Shown here: positions 53,951-63,402 of the stretch, one piece after another
Layout: the number at the start of each line of letters is the position of its first letter
How positions within the stretch are numbered: position 1 is the stretch's first letter
Source: Flammeovirgaceae bacterium UBA6059
GTDB lineage: Bacteria; Bacteroidota; Bacteroidia; Cytophagales; Cyclobacteriaceae
Assembly (NCBI GenBank): GCA_002435755.1
Contig: DIYH01000037.1
Location: forward strand, 1 to 64,000
DNA length: 64,000 nucleotides
Direction: 5' to 3'
Position numbers and translations under genes: made by a program
The notes under the pieces: model-generated
Database searches by the model: none
Told to the model about the DNA's origin: nothing
The model's input: the letters and a program-made list of their open reading frames with translations, nothing else

Positions 53951-54916
53951 TCATTCTATTTTGACAATCACATTACCCTTCTTCTCTCCTGCTTCTACAT
54001 ATTGATGGGCAGTTACGATATCGTCAAGAGCATAGCTGCGGTCCATGACCACCTCTATCTCTTCATCAACTAAGAGTTGTAGAATAGCATCAAAGCCTTC
54101 CTGTGTATAGTCAGCCAGGGAGAAGAAAGCCTTCTGTCCGGTTTTTTTAGGTGACCATATGGCCTTGATCATACTAGTCAATGTTGGGTTACCAATCATA
54201 AGCCGTCCTGCTGGTCGCAATAGGTCCATACAAAGCCCATAAGCTGATCCAACAATATCAATGATCACATCATAGTCCTCATGCAAGTCCCGAAGATTGG
54301 TTTTAAGATAGTTGATGGTGTGGTCAGCACCAATATCAGATAGCATCGACAGTTTATCACCACTATCCATTGCAGTCACATTAGCACCTCTCAGTTTGCA
54401 TAGCTGAATGGCATAAGTGCCTATGCTGCCACCGGCCCCAATGATAAGCACTTGGTCATCTGTGCTCACCTTTGAGGTACGTACAAAATGCAGTGCATTG
54501 ATTCCCCCCGTAGGAATGGTCGCTGCTTGTTCAAAGGAAATAGTATCCGGTATCAGCGAAATAGCACCACTTTCTTTGATACATACGTATTCTGCATAGC
54601 CACCCATTTTCATTGCGGTAGCTAGTACCCTATCGCCTGTCTTAAACTTGGAGACCTTCTCTCCTACAGCTTCAACTCGGCCCGAGAACTCCTGGCCTAA
54701 CACTTTGATCCTCGGCTTGAAAATACCCATGAACAAACGAACGGGTAGCCATATCCAGTTAGCAATATCAAACCTCCGGAGTTCACAATCACCAGCGGTT
54801 ACAGTGGCAGCTACAGTTTTGATCAGCACTTCATTGACTAGAGGTACTGGCTTGGGTAGCTCACCCGACTTCAGTACCTCAGGAGGTCCATAAGCAGTCC
54901 AAATTGCAGCCTTCAT
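53951..54916 (-). CDS. NAD(P)-dependent quinone-reductase-like alcohol dehydrogenase
   Basis: 321 residues of the zinc-type medium-chain dehydrogenase family. The GroES-like N-terminus (VLGQEFSGRVEAVGEKVSKFKTGDRV) is followed by the Rossmann motif GAGGSIGTYAIQLCKLRGANVTAMD. The structural zinc cysteines are missing, which favours the quinone oxidoreductase branch. It lies 16 bp downstream of a permease gene on the same strand, so may be co-transcribed. Confidence 0.9.
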   Translation of the reverse strand: MKAAIWTAYGPPEVLKSGELPKPVPLVNEVLIKTVAATVTAGDCELRRFDIANWIWLPVRLFMGIFKPRIKVLGQEFSGRVEAVGEKVSKFKTGDRVLATAMKMGGYAEYVCIKESGAISLIPDTISFEQAATIPTGGINALHFVRTSKVSTDDQVLIIGAGGSIGTYAIQLCKLRGANVTAMDSGDKLSMLSDIGADHTINYLKTNLRDLHEDYDVIIDIVGSAYGLCMDLLRPAGRLMIGNPTLTSMIKAIWSPKKTGQKAFFSLADYTQEGFDAILQLLVDEEIEVVMDRSYALDDIVTAHQYVEAGEKKGNVIVKIE

Positions 54917-54932
54917 ATTGATCTTCTTATGG

Positions 54933-57557
54933 TCACTCTGCTCTCAGTCCTGTAACAGGATTGGACTTGAGGACATTTCTTATCTGCGTTGAAACGACAA
55001 GTAGCACTACAAAAATCATAATCACTACAGCCAACACTAGCCCTGAAACTGTCATAGGCATAGGGTAAGCGAAGAGCATCTCCATTGCAGCTACGCCTAT
55101 CCAATAGCTGAACGGTACCCCAATGATCAATGATACCAGGAATAGAACCAAATACTGATTGCCTACACTGCTCGCAAGATGTCCAACCCCTGCACCAAGT
55201 ACTTTGCGAATGCTAAACTCTCTGACCCGTGAGGTCACGTTAAGGGTTACCAAACCATAAAGTCCCATACCGGCCAACATGATGGCGATGATAGCGAGCG
55301 CTTTATAAAACCGCTCTGCACTGTAGAGCTGATCGAAAAAGCCAGTCCAGGTATCTTCCTGATACGCACCTTGAAATGGCGTTTCCGGAAAAAGCTCTAG
55401 CCAATGATCCTGCAGTTCTTCATACACACTCGCTCTATTGATTGCATTGGTCTTTAGTGTAACGAACTGCATCGTTTCTGGAGCGGCAAGGGCGATCATC
55501 ATGGGTTCTATACCATAGAAAAAATTGTAACTATGAAAATCTTCCATCACTCCAATGATCTTGTACTTCGTGCCATTCATTTCAAACTGCGTCGCAAGTG
55601 CATCATTGAGTGCAAGCCGGTCCACCATTGTTTCGTTGACAATAACTGATTGGCGTTCTGAGGCTACATCGGGTAAGAAATCACGGCCGGACTTCAACGA
55701 TATCCCCATTACCGATAAGTATTGATCGTCTACTTCGAGTAGTTCCACTTCATACTCCCTATCGGGAAAATGAATGATGGCATTTTCATAACTGGTCCCT
55801 ATATGATTTTTAGATAGTGTTGTGTTAGTGACACCTGCTGACTGTAACATTGCCGTTTGCAGTTGCCTGGCCCCTTTAGCATCAGGTGCTTGTGCGTAAA
55901 CTGCCAGTTCCTGATCATAACCCCAGGGACGCGAATGTTGGAATTCGTTGTTCTGCGTGAAGATAATTGCACATGTGATACTACTGCAGGTGATGATCAG
56001 TTGAAGTCCAAGGAACAACTTGGTCACAAGACTTTTCTTACCAAACCGTAATCGCCCATCAAATATCTGCACGCTTTGATAGCGGCTGATATAGATAGCG
56101 GGATAAAGGCCTGACACAATACCAGTCAACAATACAATTGCAGCAGAAAACAACCACAGGTAAGGGTCCAGTAAATTCAGTTTCAAGGGGTCCCCTGATA
56201 GATCAATAAACCATGGAATGAAGATAGCCATAGCCAGAATAAGACCCAGAGCGAGCGCAAACAATGTCATCACCACGTTTTCCGATAGGAACTGTAAGAC
56301 CAACTGCCCACGATTGGCGCCAATCACTTTTCTAAGACCTATCTCCTTCAACCGTTTTACCGCGCTGGTCATTGCAATATTGATATAGTTGAGGCAAGCG
56401 AGGATCATCATAAGGCCTGCAATGATCGGCATACCTAAGCGCGCTTCAGCATTATAATCATGGCTAATGTCCTTTTCAATAAATCCCGATCTCTGATGCA
56501 GCTCAGCAAGTGACACAAAGTTGAATGCCTCTACAGGCCAATCGGGATTTGCTTGCCGCTGTGCTTCCTGATAACCGGATAGTAGTTGACTCATATCATT
56601 GATCTCACTTGGGTCAGATAAATGAATGAAAGTGGCTGCTACTTCAATACCCCAATCATCTACATTAAAATCAGGAGCTACGGTAACGATATTTTCAAAA
56701 TTGATGAGAAAATCGAAAGATATGGTCCGTTCTAAAGGGAACTCTTCTGCTATCCCTCCGACTTGAAATGTTTTACTAGTACCACTGCTAAATATCACTT
56801 TCAATTCCTGTCCTATTGGATCCACATGCGCAAAGTATTTCTCTGCCATATCAGCACTGATGATGATGGTATTGGGATCTCGTAGTGATTTACGGTCTCC
56901 TCTGCTAAGCGGAAAGGTGAACATTTCCAAAAAATCCGGGTCTACAAGTCGAACTGATTCATGATAAACCTCTTCATCGGACTTTACCACCGCCCTATCA
57001 TCCAACACCCTTGTCATCGAATATACACCAGGAAAATCATTGGTAAATCGTTCACCAATGGGGGCTGGTGATGTACCATATTGCGCTAGCGTACCGTCAC
57101 GATTCACGTAATTGGTCACAAGGAATACCTCATGCTTATGCTCATGAAACTGGTCAATCCTTTGATCATATTCATAGAATGAATAGACTACCATAGTGCT
57201 TCCGATAGCGACTGCAAGTCCAAAAACATTGATGAATGTGGTCAGCGGGTTGCGCAGCATGGTACGAAGCGATGTGCGATAGTAGTTTTTCAACATGGCA
57301 GCAAACAGCCATTTGCGAATACTTGGACCTCTCTCATGGTTCCAATACTCTTCCCTGGCTACCTTGTCCGATTCACCAAAAGAAGCTGTGGCCTTTCTGA
57401 AAGCATCTTCCGGATTGTAACCATCCGCCGTGAGATCATCAATATGGTCTCTCAAGTGAACTTCCATCTCCTGAAGATGACCATCATCAAATGCCCTGTG
57501 CTTTCTAAAACCCTTTAACCAGGACTGTATGGATTTTTCTAATTCAAACTTTCCCAT
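54933..57557 (-). CDS. FtsX-like ABC permease with helical prefix domain
   Basis: 874 residues from the ATG at 57557, which leaves 7 bases after the PadR stop; in-frame ATGs further upstream overlap PadR. The first 90 residues are a different prefix from most others here (SIQSWLKGFRKHRAFDDGHLQEMEVHLRDHIDDL), found in PadR-linked permeases. Two MacB-like periplasmic domains and two FtsX blocks follow (KRLKEIGLRKVIGANRGQL, SRVREFSIRKVLGAGVGHL). It should export or extract a hydrophobic or peptide substrate with an ATPase made elsewhere. Confidence 0.9.
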   Translation of the reverse strand: MGKFELEKSIQSWLKGFRKHRAFDDGHLQEMEVHLRDHIDDLTADGYNPEDAFRKATASFGESDKVAREEYWNHERGPSIRKWLFAAMLKNYYRTSLRTMLRNPLTTFINVFGLAVAIGSTMVVYSFYEYDQRIDQFHEHKHEVFLVTNYVNRDGTLAQYGTSPAPIGERFTNDFPGVYSMTRVLDDRAVVKSDEEVYHESVRLVDPDFLEMFTFPLSRGDRKSLRDPNTIIISADMAEKYFAHVDPIGQELKVIFSSGTSKTFQVGGIAEEFPLERTISFDFLINFENIVTVAPDFNVDDWGIEVAATFIHLSDPSEINDMSQLLSGYQEAQRQANPDWPVEAFNFVSLAELHQRSGFIEKDISHDYNAEARLGMPIIAGLMMILACLNYINIAMTSAVKRLKEIGLRKVIGANRGQLVLQFLSENVVMTLFALALGLILAMAIFIPWFIDLSGDPLKLNLLDPYLWLFSAAIVLLTGIVSGLYPAIYISRYQSVQIFDGRLRFGKKSLVTKLFLGLQLIITCSSITCAIIFTQNNEFQHSRPWGYDQELAVYAQAPDAKGARQLQTAMLQSAGVTNTTLSKNHIGTSYENAIIHFPDREYEVELLEVDDQYLSVMGISLKSGRDFLPDVASERQSVIVNETMVDRLALNDALATQFEMNGTKYKIIGVMEDFHSYNFFYGIEPMMIALAAPETMQFVTLKTNAINRASVYEELQDHWLELFPETPFQGAYQEDTWTGFFDQLYSAERFYKALAIIAIMLAGMGLYGLVTLNVTSRVREFSIRKVLGAGVGHLASSVGNQYLVLFLVSLIIGVPFSYWIGVAAMEMLFAYPMPMTVSGLVLAVVIMIFVVLLVVSTQIRNVLKSNPVTGLRAE

Positions 57558-57564
57558 TGCCTGA

Positions 57565-57903
57565 TCATTTAGTAGTTGGTTGAACATTCCAAAGGCTATC
57601 AAGCACTGAGGTTACCTTAGCCCACTGTAGCTGCTCTTCATTCAAAGCTGCTTTACCCAGTTCAGTAATAGCGTAGTATTTTCTGGGCCGGGTTTCATTT
57701 GTCATGGTCCAATTGGAGGTGATCAAACCTTCCTTCTCCAGTCGATGTAATACCGGGTAAAGCATACCATCAGTATACTGCATCTGTCCATCAGATAGCT
57801 CCTTTATCTTCTTGATGATCAGGTAGCCATAGCTATTACCTTGCTTCAGAATAGCAAGGATAATAGGCTTGGTAGATGCTGCTGTTAGATTCTTTGATAT
57901 CAT
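57565..57903 (-). CDS. PadR family transcriptional regulator
   Basis: 112 residues, typical PadR: IILAILKQGNSYGYLIIKKIKE, DGMLYPVLHRLEKEGLITSNW and RPRKYYAITELGKAAL. It precedes a permease gene by 7 bases. Its promoter contains a perfect 7-bp inverted repeat TACTTTG/CAAAGTA at 57904-57938, a candidate operator. Its sequence is from another branch than the two other PadR proteins in this window. Confidence 0.93.
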   Translation of the reverse strand: MISKNLTAASTKPIILAILKQGNSYGYLIIKKIKELSDGQMQYTDGMLYPVLHRLEKEGLITSNWTMTNETRPRKYYAITELGKAALNEEQLQWAKVTSVLDSLWNVQPTTK

Positions 57904-57938
57904 TACTTTGAGTTTTTAATACATAGAAACACAAAGTA
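57904..57938 (-). promoter_or_regulatory. Inverted repeat before PadR, candidate operator
   Basis: TACTTTG (57904-57910) and CAAAGTA (57932-57938) lie immediately upstream of the PadR start with a 21-base spacer. On the minus strand the distal arm overlaps a TATACTTTG string close to the TAnnTTTG promoter consensus. Binding by the PadR it precedes is inferred. Confidence 0.35.
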
Positions 57939-57994
57939 TAGCGAAAAAGCAAACCAAGGGTTCGAATTTCTTACGACAAGTATTGAAACGTAAT

Positions 57995-58168
57995 CGTCAT
58001 TCTGGTTTTCGAGGAACGAGAAAGACCGGAATCTGTACCTCAAAATGAACGCATGGCCCTTATGTGTACAGGCACTAAGTTTCATGAGGACAGGAAACTC
58101 GACGGTTTGAGATCCCCGATAAATAATGGCCTGTTTTGAATCTAAGGCCATTATTTTCGAGAATGACG
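57995..58168. repeat. Palindromic intergenic element
   Basis: Outer arms CGTCATTCT (57995-58003) and AGAATGACG (58160-58168) enclose a perfect hairpin AAATAATGGCC (58121-58131)/GGCCATTATTT (58146-58156). It lies between a permease end and the PadR promoter. The CGTCATTCTGG start resembles the GTCATTCTGAA core of the element at 23.6 kb. No protein is coded; a 94-codon frame over it is likely chance. Confidence 0.6.
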
Positions 58169-58196
58169 AGATTGTTTGACTAAGCAAATAGAGATA

Positions 58197-60785
58197 TTAC
58201 TCCACCCTCAAACCCTTCACTGGATTCATCCCTCCAATTTTCCTGATTTGGATGATAAAGACGAATGCTAATATCCCCATCAATAATAGTGAAGCAAGTA
58301 TAACTGCAGGCCACACACTGGGGATGCGATAGTAAAACAGCATTTCCAGCTGGGCATCACTGACGATGTAGCTTACCCAACTTCCTCCTGTGAGCGCCAC
58401 CAATATGATGATGACATATTGCTTAGACAGTAACCTTATCATATTGCTCCACCCCGCTCCGAGCACCAGGCGAATACTCAATTCGCGAATGCGATTAGAT
58501 ATGTTTAATGCAATTAAGCCATAGAGTCCGAGGCATACCATCAGCACTGTGATAAATGAAACTGACTTGTTGAAAAAGGCAAAGTTCTCTATCGCATGGA
58601 AATAGTCTCCCCATACATCCATCTGATAGTCACCATCAAATGGTTTTTCAGGTATGACACTCGCCCATTGGGCCTTGAGTTCATCCAGCACTTCTCCTGA
58701 AGCACCTTCCGCCGTGCGTATAGCCATGAATCTATAGTCAATATCCTTTGCTACCGTGAATATGGTCGGCTTGATGTTATTGTAGAAGTTGTAAAAGTGA
58801 AAGTCATCCACTACACCAACTATAGTATAGTTCGTGGAATCCAATCTAAACTGCGACCCAATGGTATTCGTAAAATCGAGTGTATTGGCCATTTTCTGAT
58901 TAATGATCACACTTTGCTGATCGCTAGTCTGGCCGGGATTAAAATGGCGTCCTTCAAGAAGCTTAAAATTCATTGTAGCTAAGTAGTCGGGTGCGACGTT
59001 GAGCTGATTGACTTCCAGATCACGATCCACAGTATGTACAATGGTTTTACTCTGATCCACACCAACATGATTCTCACCACTGGTTATGTCAATCACATCG
59101 GAGTGGTTGGACATTGCACTTCTCAAAGCTTCATAATCCTTGTCATTGGCAACTGCTGCGTAAACCATGTTCTTAGGGTTATAACCCCAGTCGATATCGT
59201 TCTGGTAAGCATTGTTTTGTACAAATGTGATGGCATTAGTGATTGTCACGCACGCCAGGATCAATTGTATGCCGAGCAGTACTTTGGTTAATGGATTCTT
59301 CGTTTTGAACTTGACCACACCTTTGAATATAGTAATGGTCTGGAACCTTGAGATAAATAAGGCTGGATAAATCCCTGATACCAGTGATGTGCTCACCATG
59401 ATAAGTAGTGAGACAACCCATAAGTATGGATCTGTGAAATCAAGGCTATAGTTGATCTCAGCAATGTGGCTAAATCCCGGAATAAAAATTAACCACGCAA
59501 GAAACCAGCCAAGTAACGTGGCAAAACCTGTTGTGATCAGATTTTCGAAAAGGAACTGAATAATTACTCCTTTTCTTACAGCTCCCATCATTTTACGTAC
59601 ACCGATCTCCTTCAATCTTTTGCTGGCAAGGACTACAGCAAGGTTGATATAGTTGGCGCATGCCAACAGTAGCATTAAGGCGCCTAAGAGCGGCAGGGTG
59701 ATACGTCCAGGTTGTCTGCCATCGTAGGAGATACCATCTCTGATGTAATGTGAGTCATGATGCAACGTCGCAATTGGCGAGAACCCATATGAGGTAATCG
59801 GCCAATCGGAATCAATCTCATTTTGCAATTGCACGTAGCTTGACATCTGTTCACTAACAGAAGCAATGGAGGCAGGCTCATCCACTTGTATCAAGGTAGC
59901 ATCTATAAAACCAGTCCAATCATTTTCAGCATATGTTGGATCGAACAGTTTTATGTTTTCAATATTGATGAGAAATTCGAAATCAATGATGTGCGCGTCA
60001 GGAAACGGTTCTGCTACACCTGCTACCGCAAACGTCTTCTGCTCTTGATCGTTTACGATGAGTTTTAGATCCTTGCCCACAACATTGATATCGCCAAAAT
60101 ACTTGATGGCTGTGTTGTGACTAATGATGACGCTATTGAGGTCTTTGAGACTATTGGCATTGCCAACGGACAATGGGAATGTCATCATCTGCAAAAATGA
60201 TGGGTCGACCAGGCGGATGCGTTCATGGAAGACGTTATCGCCGTGCTTCATAACGCCATTATGGTCAGCGACTCGACTGAAGTCAATCACCTGAGGTATT
60301 TCGTTGAGCATGGCTTCACCCAGTGGTCTAGGAGTGAATCCATATTGGAGCAAGTCTCCTTCCCTGTCAACATATGACGTAGTTAAGAATACCACATCTT
60401 TGTTCTCATGATGTGTATCAATACTGTAATCATACTCCATGAATGCATAAGTGACCATACATATTGCTATGGCTACAGACAGCCCTGATATATTGATAAA
60501 GGAACTCAAAGCTGCTCGTCGCATACTTCGGATCCCGGTTTTGAAGTAATTTTTAAACATGATTATTTCTGAGTTTTGACTTTCTAAATCTTTCCAGGCG
60601 TATGGTTGAAAACACTTGATCACATCCAGCCAATACATGAATCTGGCCTTCGAAAGACCCTGTTGCTCTACTCTTTCGTAAAAGAACTCCTCAAGGTCTC
60701 CGTGTAGCTCTTCATACAACTCCTTCTTACAGTACCACCTGAAGAGCGTAAACGGTAGTTTCGGTAGCTTAGGTATTGGATTCAA
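58197..60785 (-). CDS. FtsX-like ABC permease with prefix domain
   Basis: 862 residues starting at TTG (an upstream in-frame stop leaves no better option), 17 bp after the preceding permease. The prefix (FTLFRWYCKKELYEELHGDLEEFFYERVEQQGLSKARFMYWLDVIKC) is nearly the same as that of the next gene. Two MacB-like domains and two FtsX blocks follow (KRLKEIGVRKMMGAVRKGV, NRIRELSIRLVLGAGWSNM). Third gene of a permease operon. Confidence 0.88.
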   Translation of the reverse strand: MNPIPKLPKLPFTLFRWYCKKELYEELHGDLEEFFYERVEQQGLSKARFMYWLDVIKCFQPYAWKDLESQNSEIIMFKNYFKTGIRSMRRAALSSFINISGLSVAIAICMVTYAFMEYDYSIDTHHENKDVVFLTTSYVDREGDLLQYGFTPRPLGEAMLNEIPQVIDFSRVADHNGVMKHGDNVFHERIRLVDPSFLQMMTFPLSVGNANSLKDLNSVIISHNTAIKYFGDINVVGKDLKLIVNDQEQKTFAVAGVAEPFPDAHIIDFEFLINIENIKLFDPTYAENDWTGFIDATLIQVDEPASIASVSEQMSSYVQLQNEIDSDWPITSYGFSPIATLHHDSHYIRDGISYDGRQPGRITLPLLGALMLLLACANYINLAVVLASKRLKEIGVRKMMGAVRKGVIIQFLFENLITTGFATLLGWFLAWLIFIPGFSHIAEINYSLDFTDPYLWVVSLLIMVSTSLVSGIYPALFISRFQTITIFKGVVKFKTKNPLTKVLLGIQLILACVTITNAITFVQNNAYQNDIDWGYNPKNMVYAAVANDKDYEALRSAMSNHSDVIDITSGENHVGVDQSKTIVHTVDRDLEVNQLNVAPDYLATMNFKLLEGRHFNPGQTSDQQSVIINQKMANTLDFTNTIGSQFRLDSTNYTIVGVVDDFHFYNFYNNIKPTIFTVAKDIDYRFMAIRTAEGASGEVLDELKAQWASVIPEKPFDGDYQMDVWGDYFHAIENFAFFNKSVSFITVLMVCLGLYGLIALNISNRIRELSIRLVLGAGWSNMIRLLSKQYVIIILVALTGGSWVSYIVSDAQLEMLFYYRIPSVWPAVILASLLLMGILAFVFIIQIRKIGGMNPVKGLRVE

Positions 60786-60802
60786 TTTTAGCTTTTGTTA
60801 TG

Positions 60803-63400
60803 CTATTCTGATCTAAGACCAACGACTGGATTGTTGCGAGAGACTCTTCGCACTTGTGAACTGAGAATAGCGAGCAGCACAAGGAGCATGATCACCAGCG
60901 AATATCCGAAAAAGTGAAAGTTCATTGGCATGTGATAGGGAAAGAACAGGTCAAAGATCATCCTGGTTAAGAAATAGCTTATAGGCGCTCCCAATGACAA
61001 GGCCACCACAAAAACCAGTGTATACTGTTTCCCAATAGCTCGAGCCACGCTTCCCCATTCGGCTCCAAGCACTTTTCGTATGCTAAACTCTTTGTTTCTT
61101 CCTGAAACGTTGAGTGCGACAAGACCATAAAGACCAAGACCTGCAATGAGCATCACTATACTTGCCAATGCACGCCAAAACCGGTCCCCGTCCTTAATAT
61201 TCTCATAATAGTTGCCCCAAACGGTATTTTGAAATCCACCATTAAATGGAATCTCCGGAAAAAGAGTGGCCCAGGTAGCTTCCAGCTCATTCTTGATATC
61301 GGCAGTTGTTCCGGGGCTGGTTCGCAATGTTAGATAAACCGATTCATCTTCAAGACCAGGTTGGATGATCAGAGGCTTGATCTTTGTGTAGAAGTTGTAA
61401 GAATGAAAGTCCTTTAGAACTCCTGTAATGTGATAGTTCCCTCCTCCATATTTTATGGCATGACCAATGGGCTGCTTTAGGTCAAGATGATCTACAAATG
61501 TCTGGTTAACCATTATGCCCTTAATATCACCATTCTTCCCAAGCGCTAAAGGACCTCTACGGTCTATGGGGAACTGCATGGTCTCCAGATAATTGTCCCC
61601 TACCTTTACCAACTGTACTTCATAATTACGGTCTGGCATGTCCACTTCGATCATCTCATGCTCTTTACCAATGTGGTGCCGCGAGTCTGCAAGTGCCTCT
61701 ATGTCTTTGTGACTGACAAAAACGTTTCTCATTTTCCTAAGGTCTTTGGCATTTTCAAACTTGACGTAGACCAGACGATCGATATCATAGCCCCAGCTAC
61801 GTTGACTCTGGTAAATTGTGTTTTGAGTAAATAGGACAGCTATTGAAACAAGTATACAGCCCAGTGATAACTGAAACCCCAGAAACACCCTGGTCAATAT
61901 ACTCTTCGATCCAATTTTGAACTTGCCACTGAAAATAGAAGCTGTTTGGAATCTTGCTATGTACAAAGCCGGATAAACTCCTGAAAGCAACGAAGTGAAC
62001 AGAAGAACCACCAACAAAAACAGAAAGAGATATGGGTCATTCAGCGTGAAGTCCATTTTGAAATTCATCGTCTGTTCCATCCATTGAATAAAAAGTGTCG
62101 TGCCCAGAAGTAGCCCAACAAACATAGCTATTGTCATAATACAGATGTTCTCTAACAAAAACTGGATCACAATCATTCTCCTGTTGGCCCCAATGGCTTT
62201 TCTTAATCCAATCTCTTTGAGTCGCTTGGATGCAGAGACTATCGCAATGTTTATGTAATTGGTAGACCCTAGGATAAGCACGAACAACCCTATGATGACA
62301 AAGCTAATCGCAGAATTTTGAAGGACATGATATTCGTTGCTTGCAATATCACCACTTATACTGCCGCTGTTTCTATACAGGCTTGATAATGGCTGTAATG
62401 AGAAACGGTTGATCTTCCAGTCAGCAGAACTCTTATTGAACTGGTCTGCATATTTATCCATAGAGGATGCTATGTATTCGTGCTGTTGAGGTTCATCTAA
62501 CTGTATAAAAGTGGCATCTATCAACTGATTCCAGTCCTGAGTATCCAATCCTTGATCAAGATCGGTGAGATTGTCGAAATGAACCAGTGCTTTGAAGCTA
62601 AATGACCTTGCTCCCGGGAACTCCTCAGCTACCCCTACCACCTTAAAAAGCTTCTTTTGGTCTTTCCCAATAATCACTAACATCATCTCCCCCAATGGTA
62701 CTTGTTTACCAAAATACTTCTCTGATAAAGATGAACTGAGTATAATGCTGTTGGGGTCATTAAGTTCATGAGCATTTCCCCATTTCAAAGGGAAAGTCAT
62801 CATCTGTAGAAAGTCCGGATCAACGAAGCTGATCCGCTCATGAAACACATTGGATCCACTCTTAACTACCACAGCCCTATTCTGCAATCTGGCAGTGGTC
62901 TTCACACTGGCAAAATCTTGTTGGACTAATGACGCAAGAGGCAATGGCGACTTTCCATTTTGCTGTTCCTTTCCGTCCCTATCGGCAAAGAATGTTGATA
63001 AATAGACATTATTCCTATTCTCATGGAACTGGTCGACTTTGTTTTTGTATTGGTTAAAAGCATATGCCAATACACAAATCCCTATGGCAGTCGAGAGTCC
63101 CAGGAGATTTATCATTGTACTCAAGGGATGTCTCATCATGCTTCTAAATGAGGTTTTAAAGTAATTCTTAAACATAATTATATCTGAGTTTTGACTTTCA
63201 AGGTCTTTCCAGGCATACGGTTGGCAGCACTTGATCACATCCAGCCAATACATCCACTGAGCAAATCTCAAACTCCTGGCCTCTACCCTTTCGTAGAAGA
63301 ATTCCTCCAGATCTCCATGTAGCTCTTCATACAGCTCTTTCTTACAATACCACTGAAAGAAAGCTTTAGGAAATGAAGGCACTTCAAAGTATCCGGACAT
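60803..63400 (-). CDS. FtsX-like ABC permease with prefix domain
   Basis: 865 residues starting at ATG, 2 bp after the preceding permease stop. Its prefix (FFQWYCKKELYEELHGDLEEFFYERVEARSLRFAQWMYWLDVIKC) is almost identical to that of the downstream gene, as is the DNA there, which shows a fairly recent tandem duplication. FtsX blocks: KRLKEIGLRKAIGANRRMI and GRNKEFSIRKVLGAEWGSV. Confidence 0.9.
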   Translation of the reverse strand: MSGYFEVPSFPKAFFQWYCKKELYEELHGDLEEFFYERVEARSLRFAQWMYWLDVIKCCQPYAWKDLESQNSDIIMFKNYFKTSFRSMMRHPLSTMINLLGLSTAIGICVLAYAFNQYKNKVDQFHENRNNVYLSTFFADRDGKEQQNGKSPLPLASLVQQDFASVKTTARLQNRAVVVKSGSNVFHERISFVDPDFLQMMTFPLKWGNAHELNDPNSIILSSSLSEKYFGKQVPLGEMMLVIIGKDQKKLFKVVGVAEEFPGARSFSFKALVHFDNLTDLDQGLDTQDWNQLIDATFIQLDEPQQHEYIASSMDKYADQFNKSSADWKINRFSLQPLSSLYRNSGSISGDIASNEYHVLQNSAISFVIIGLFVLILGSTNYINIAIVSASKRLKEIGLRKAIGANRRMIVIQFLLENICIMTIAMFVGLLLGTTLFIQWMEQTMNFKMDFTLNDPYLFLFLLVVLLFTSLLSGVYPALYIARFQTASIFSGKFKIGSKSILTRVFLGFQLSLGCILVSIAVLFTQNTIYQSQRSWGYDIDRLVYVKFENAKDLRKMRNVFVSHKDIEALADSRHHIGKEHEMIEVDMPDRNYEVQLVKVGDNYLETMQFPIDRRGPLALGKNGDIKGIMVNQTFVDHLDLKQPIGHAIKYGGGNYHITGVLKDFHSYNFYTKIKPLIIQPGLEDESVYLTLRTSPGTTADIKNELEATWATLFPEIPFNGGFQNTVWGNYYENIKDGDRFWRALASIVMLIAGLGLYGLVALNVSGRNKEFSIRKVLGAEWGSVARAIGKQYTLVFVVALSLGAPISYFLTRMIFDLFFPYHMPMNFHFFGYSLVIMLLVLLAILSSQVRRVSRNNPVVGLRSE

Positions 63401-63402
63401 TT

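Noticed and set aside
57903..58187. 94-codon minus-strand frame upstream of PadR
   Set aside because: It runs through the palindromic element and the PadR promoter; the protein has no recognisable pattern.
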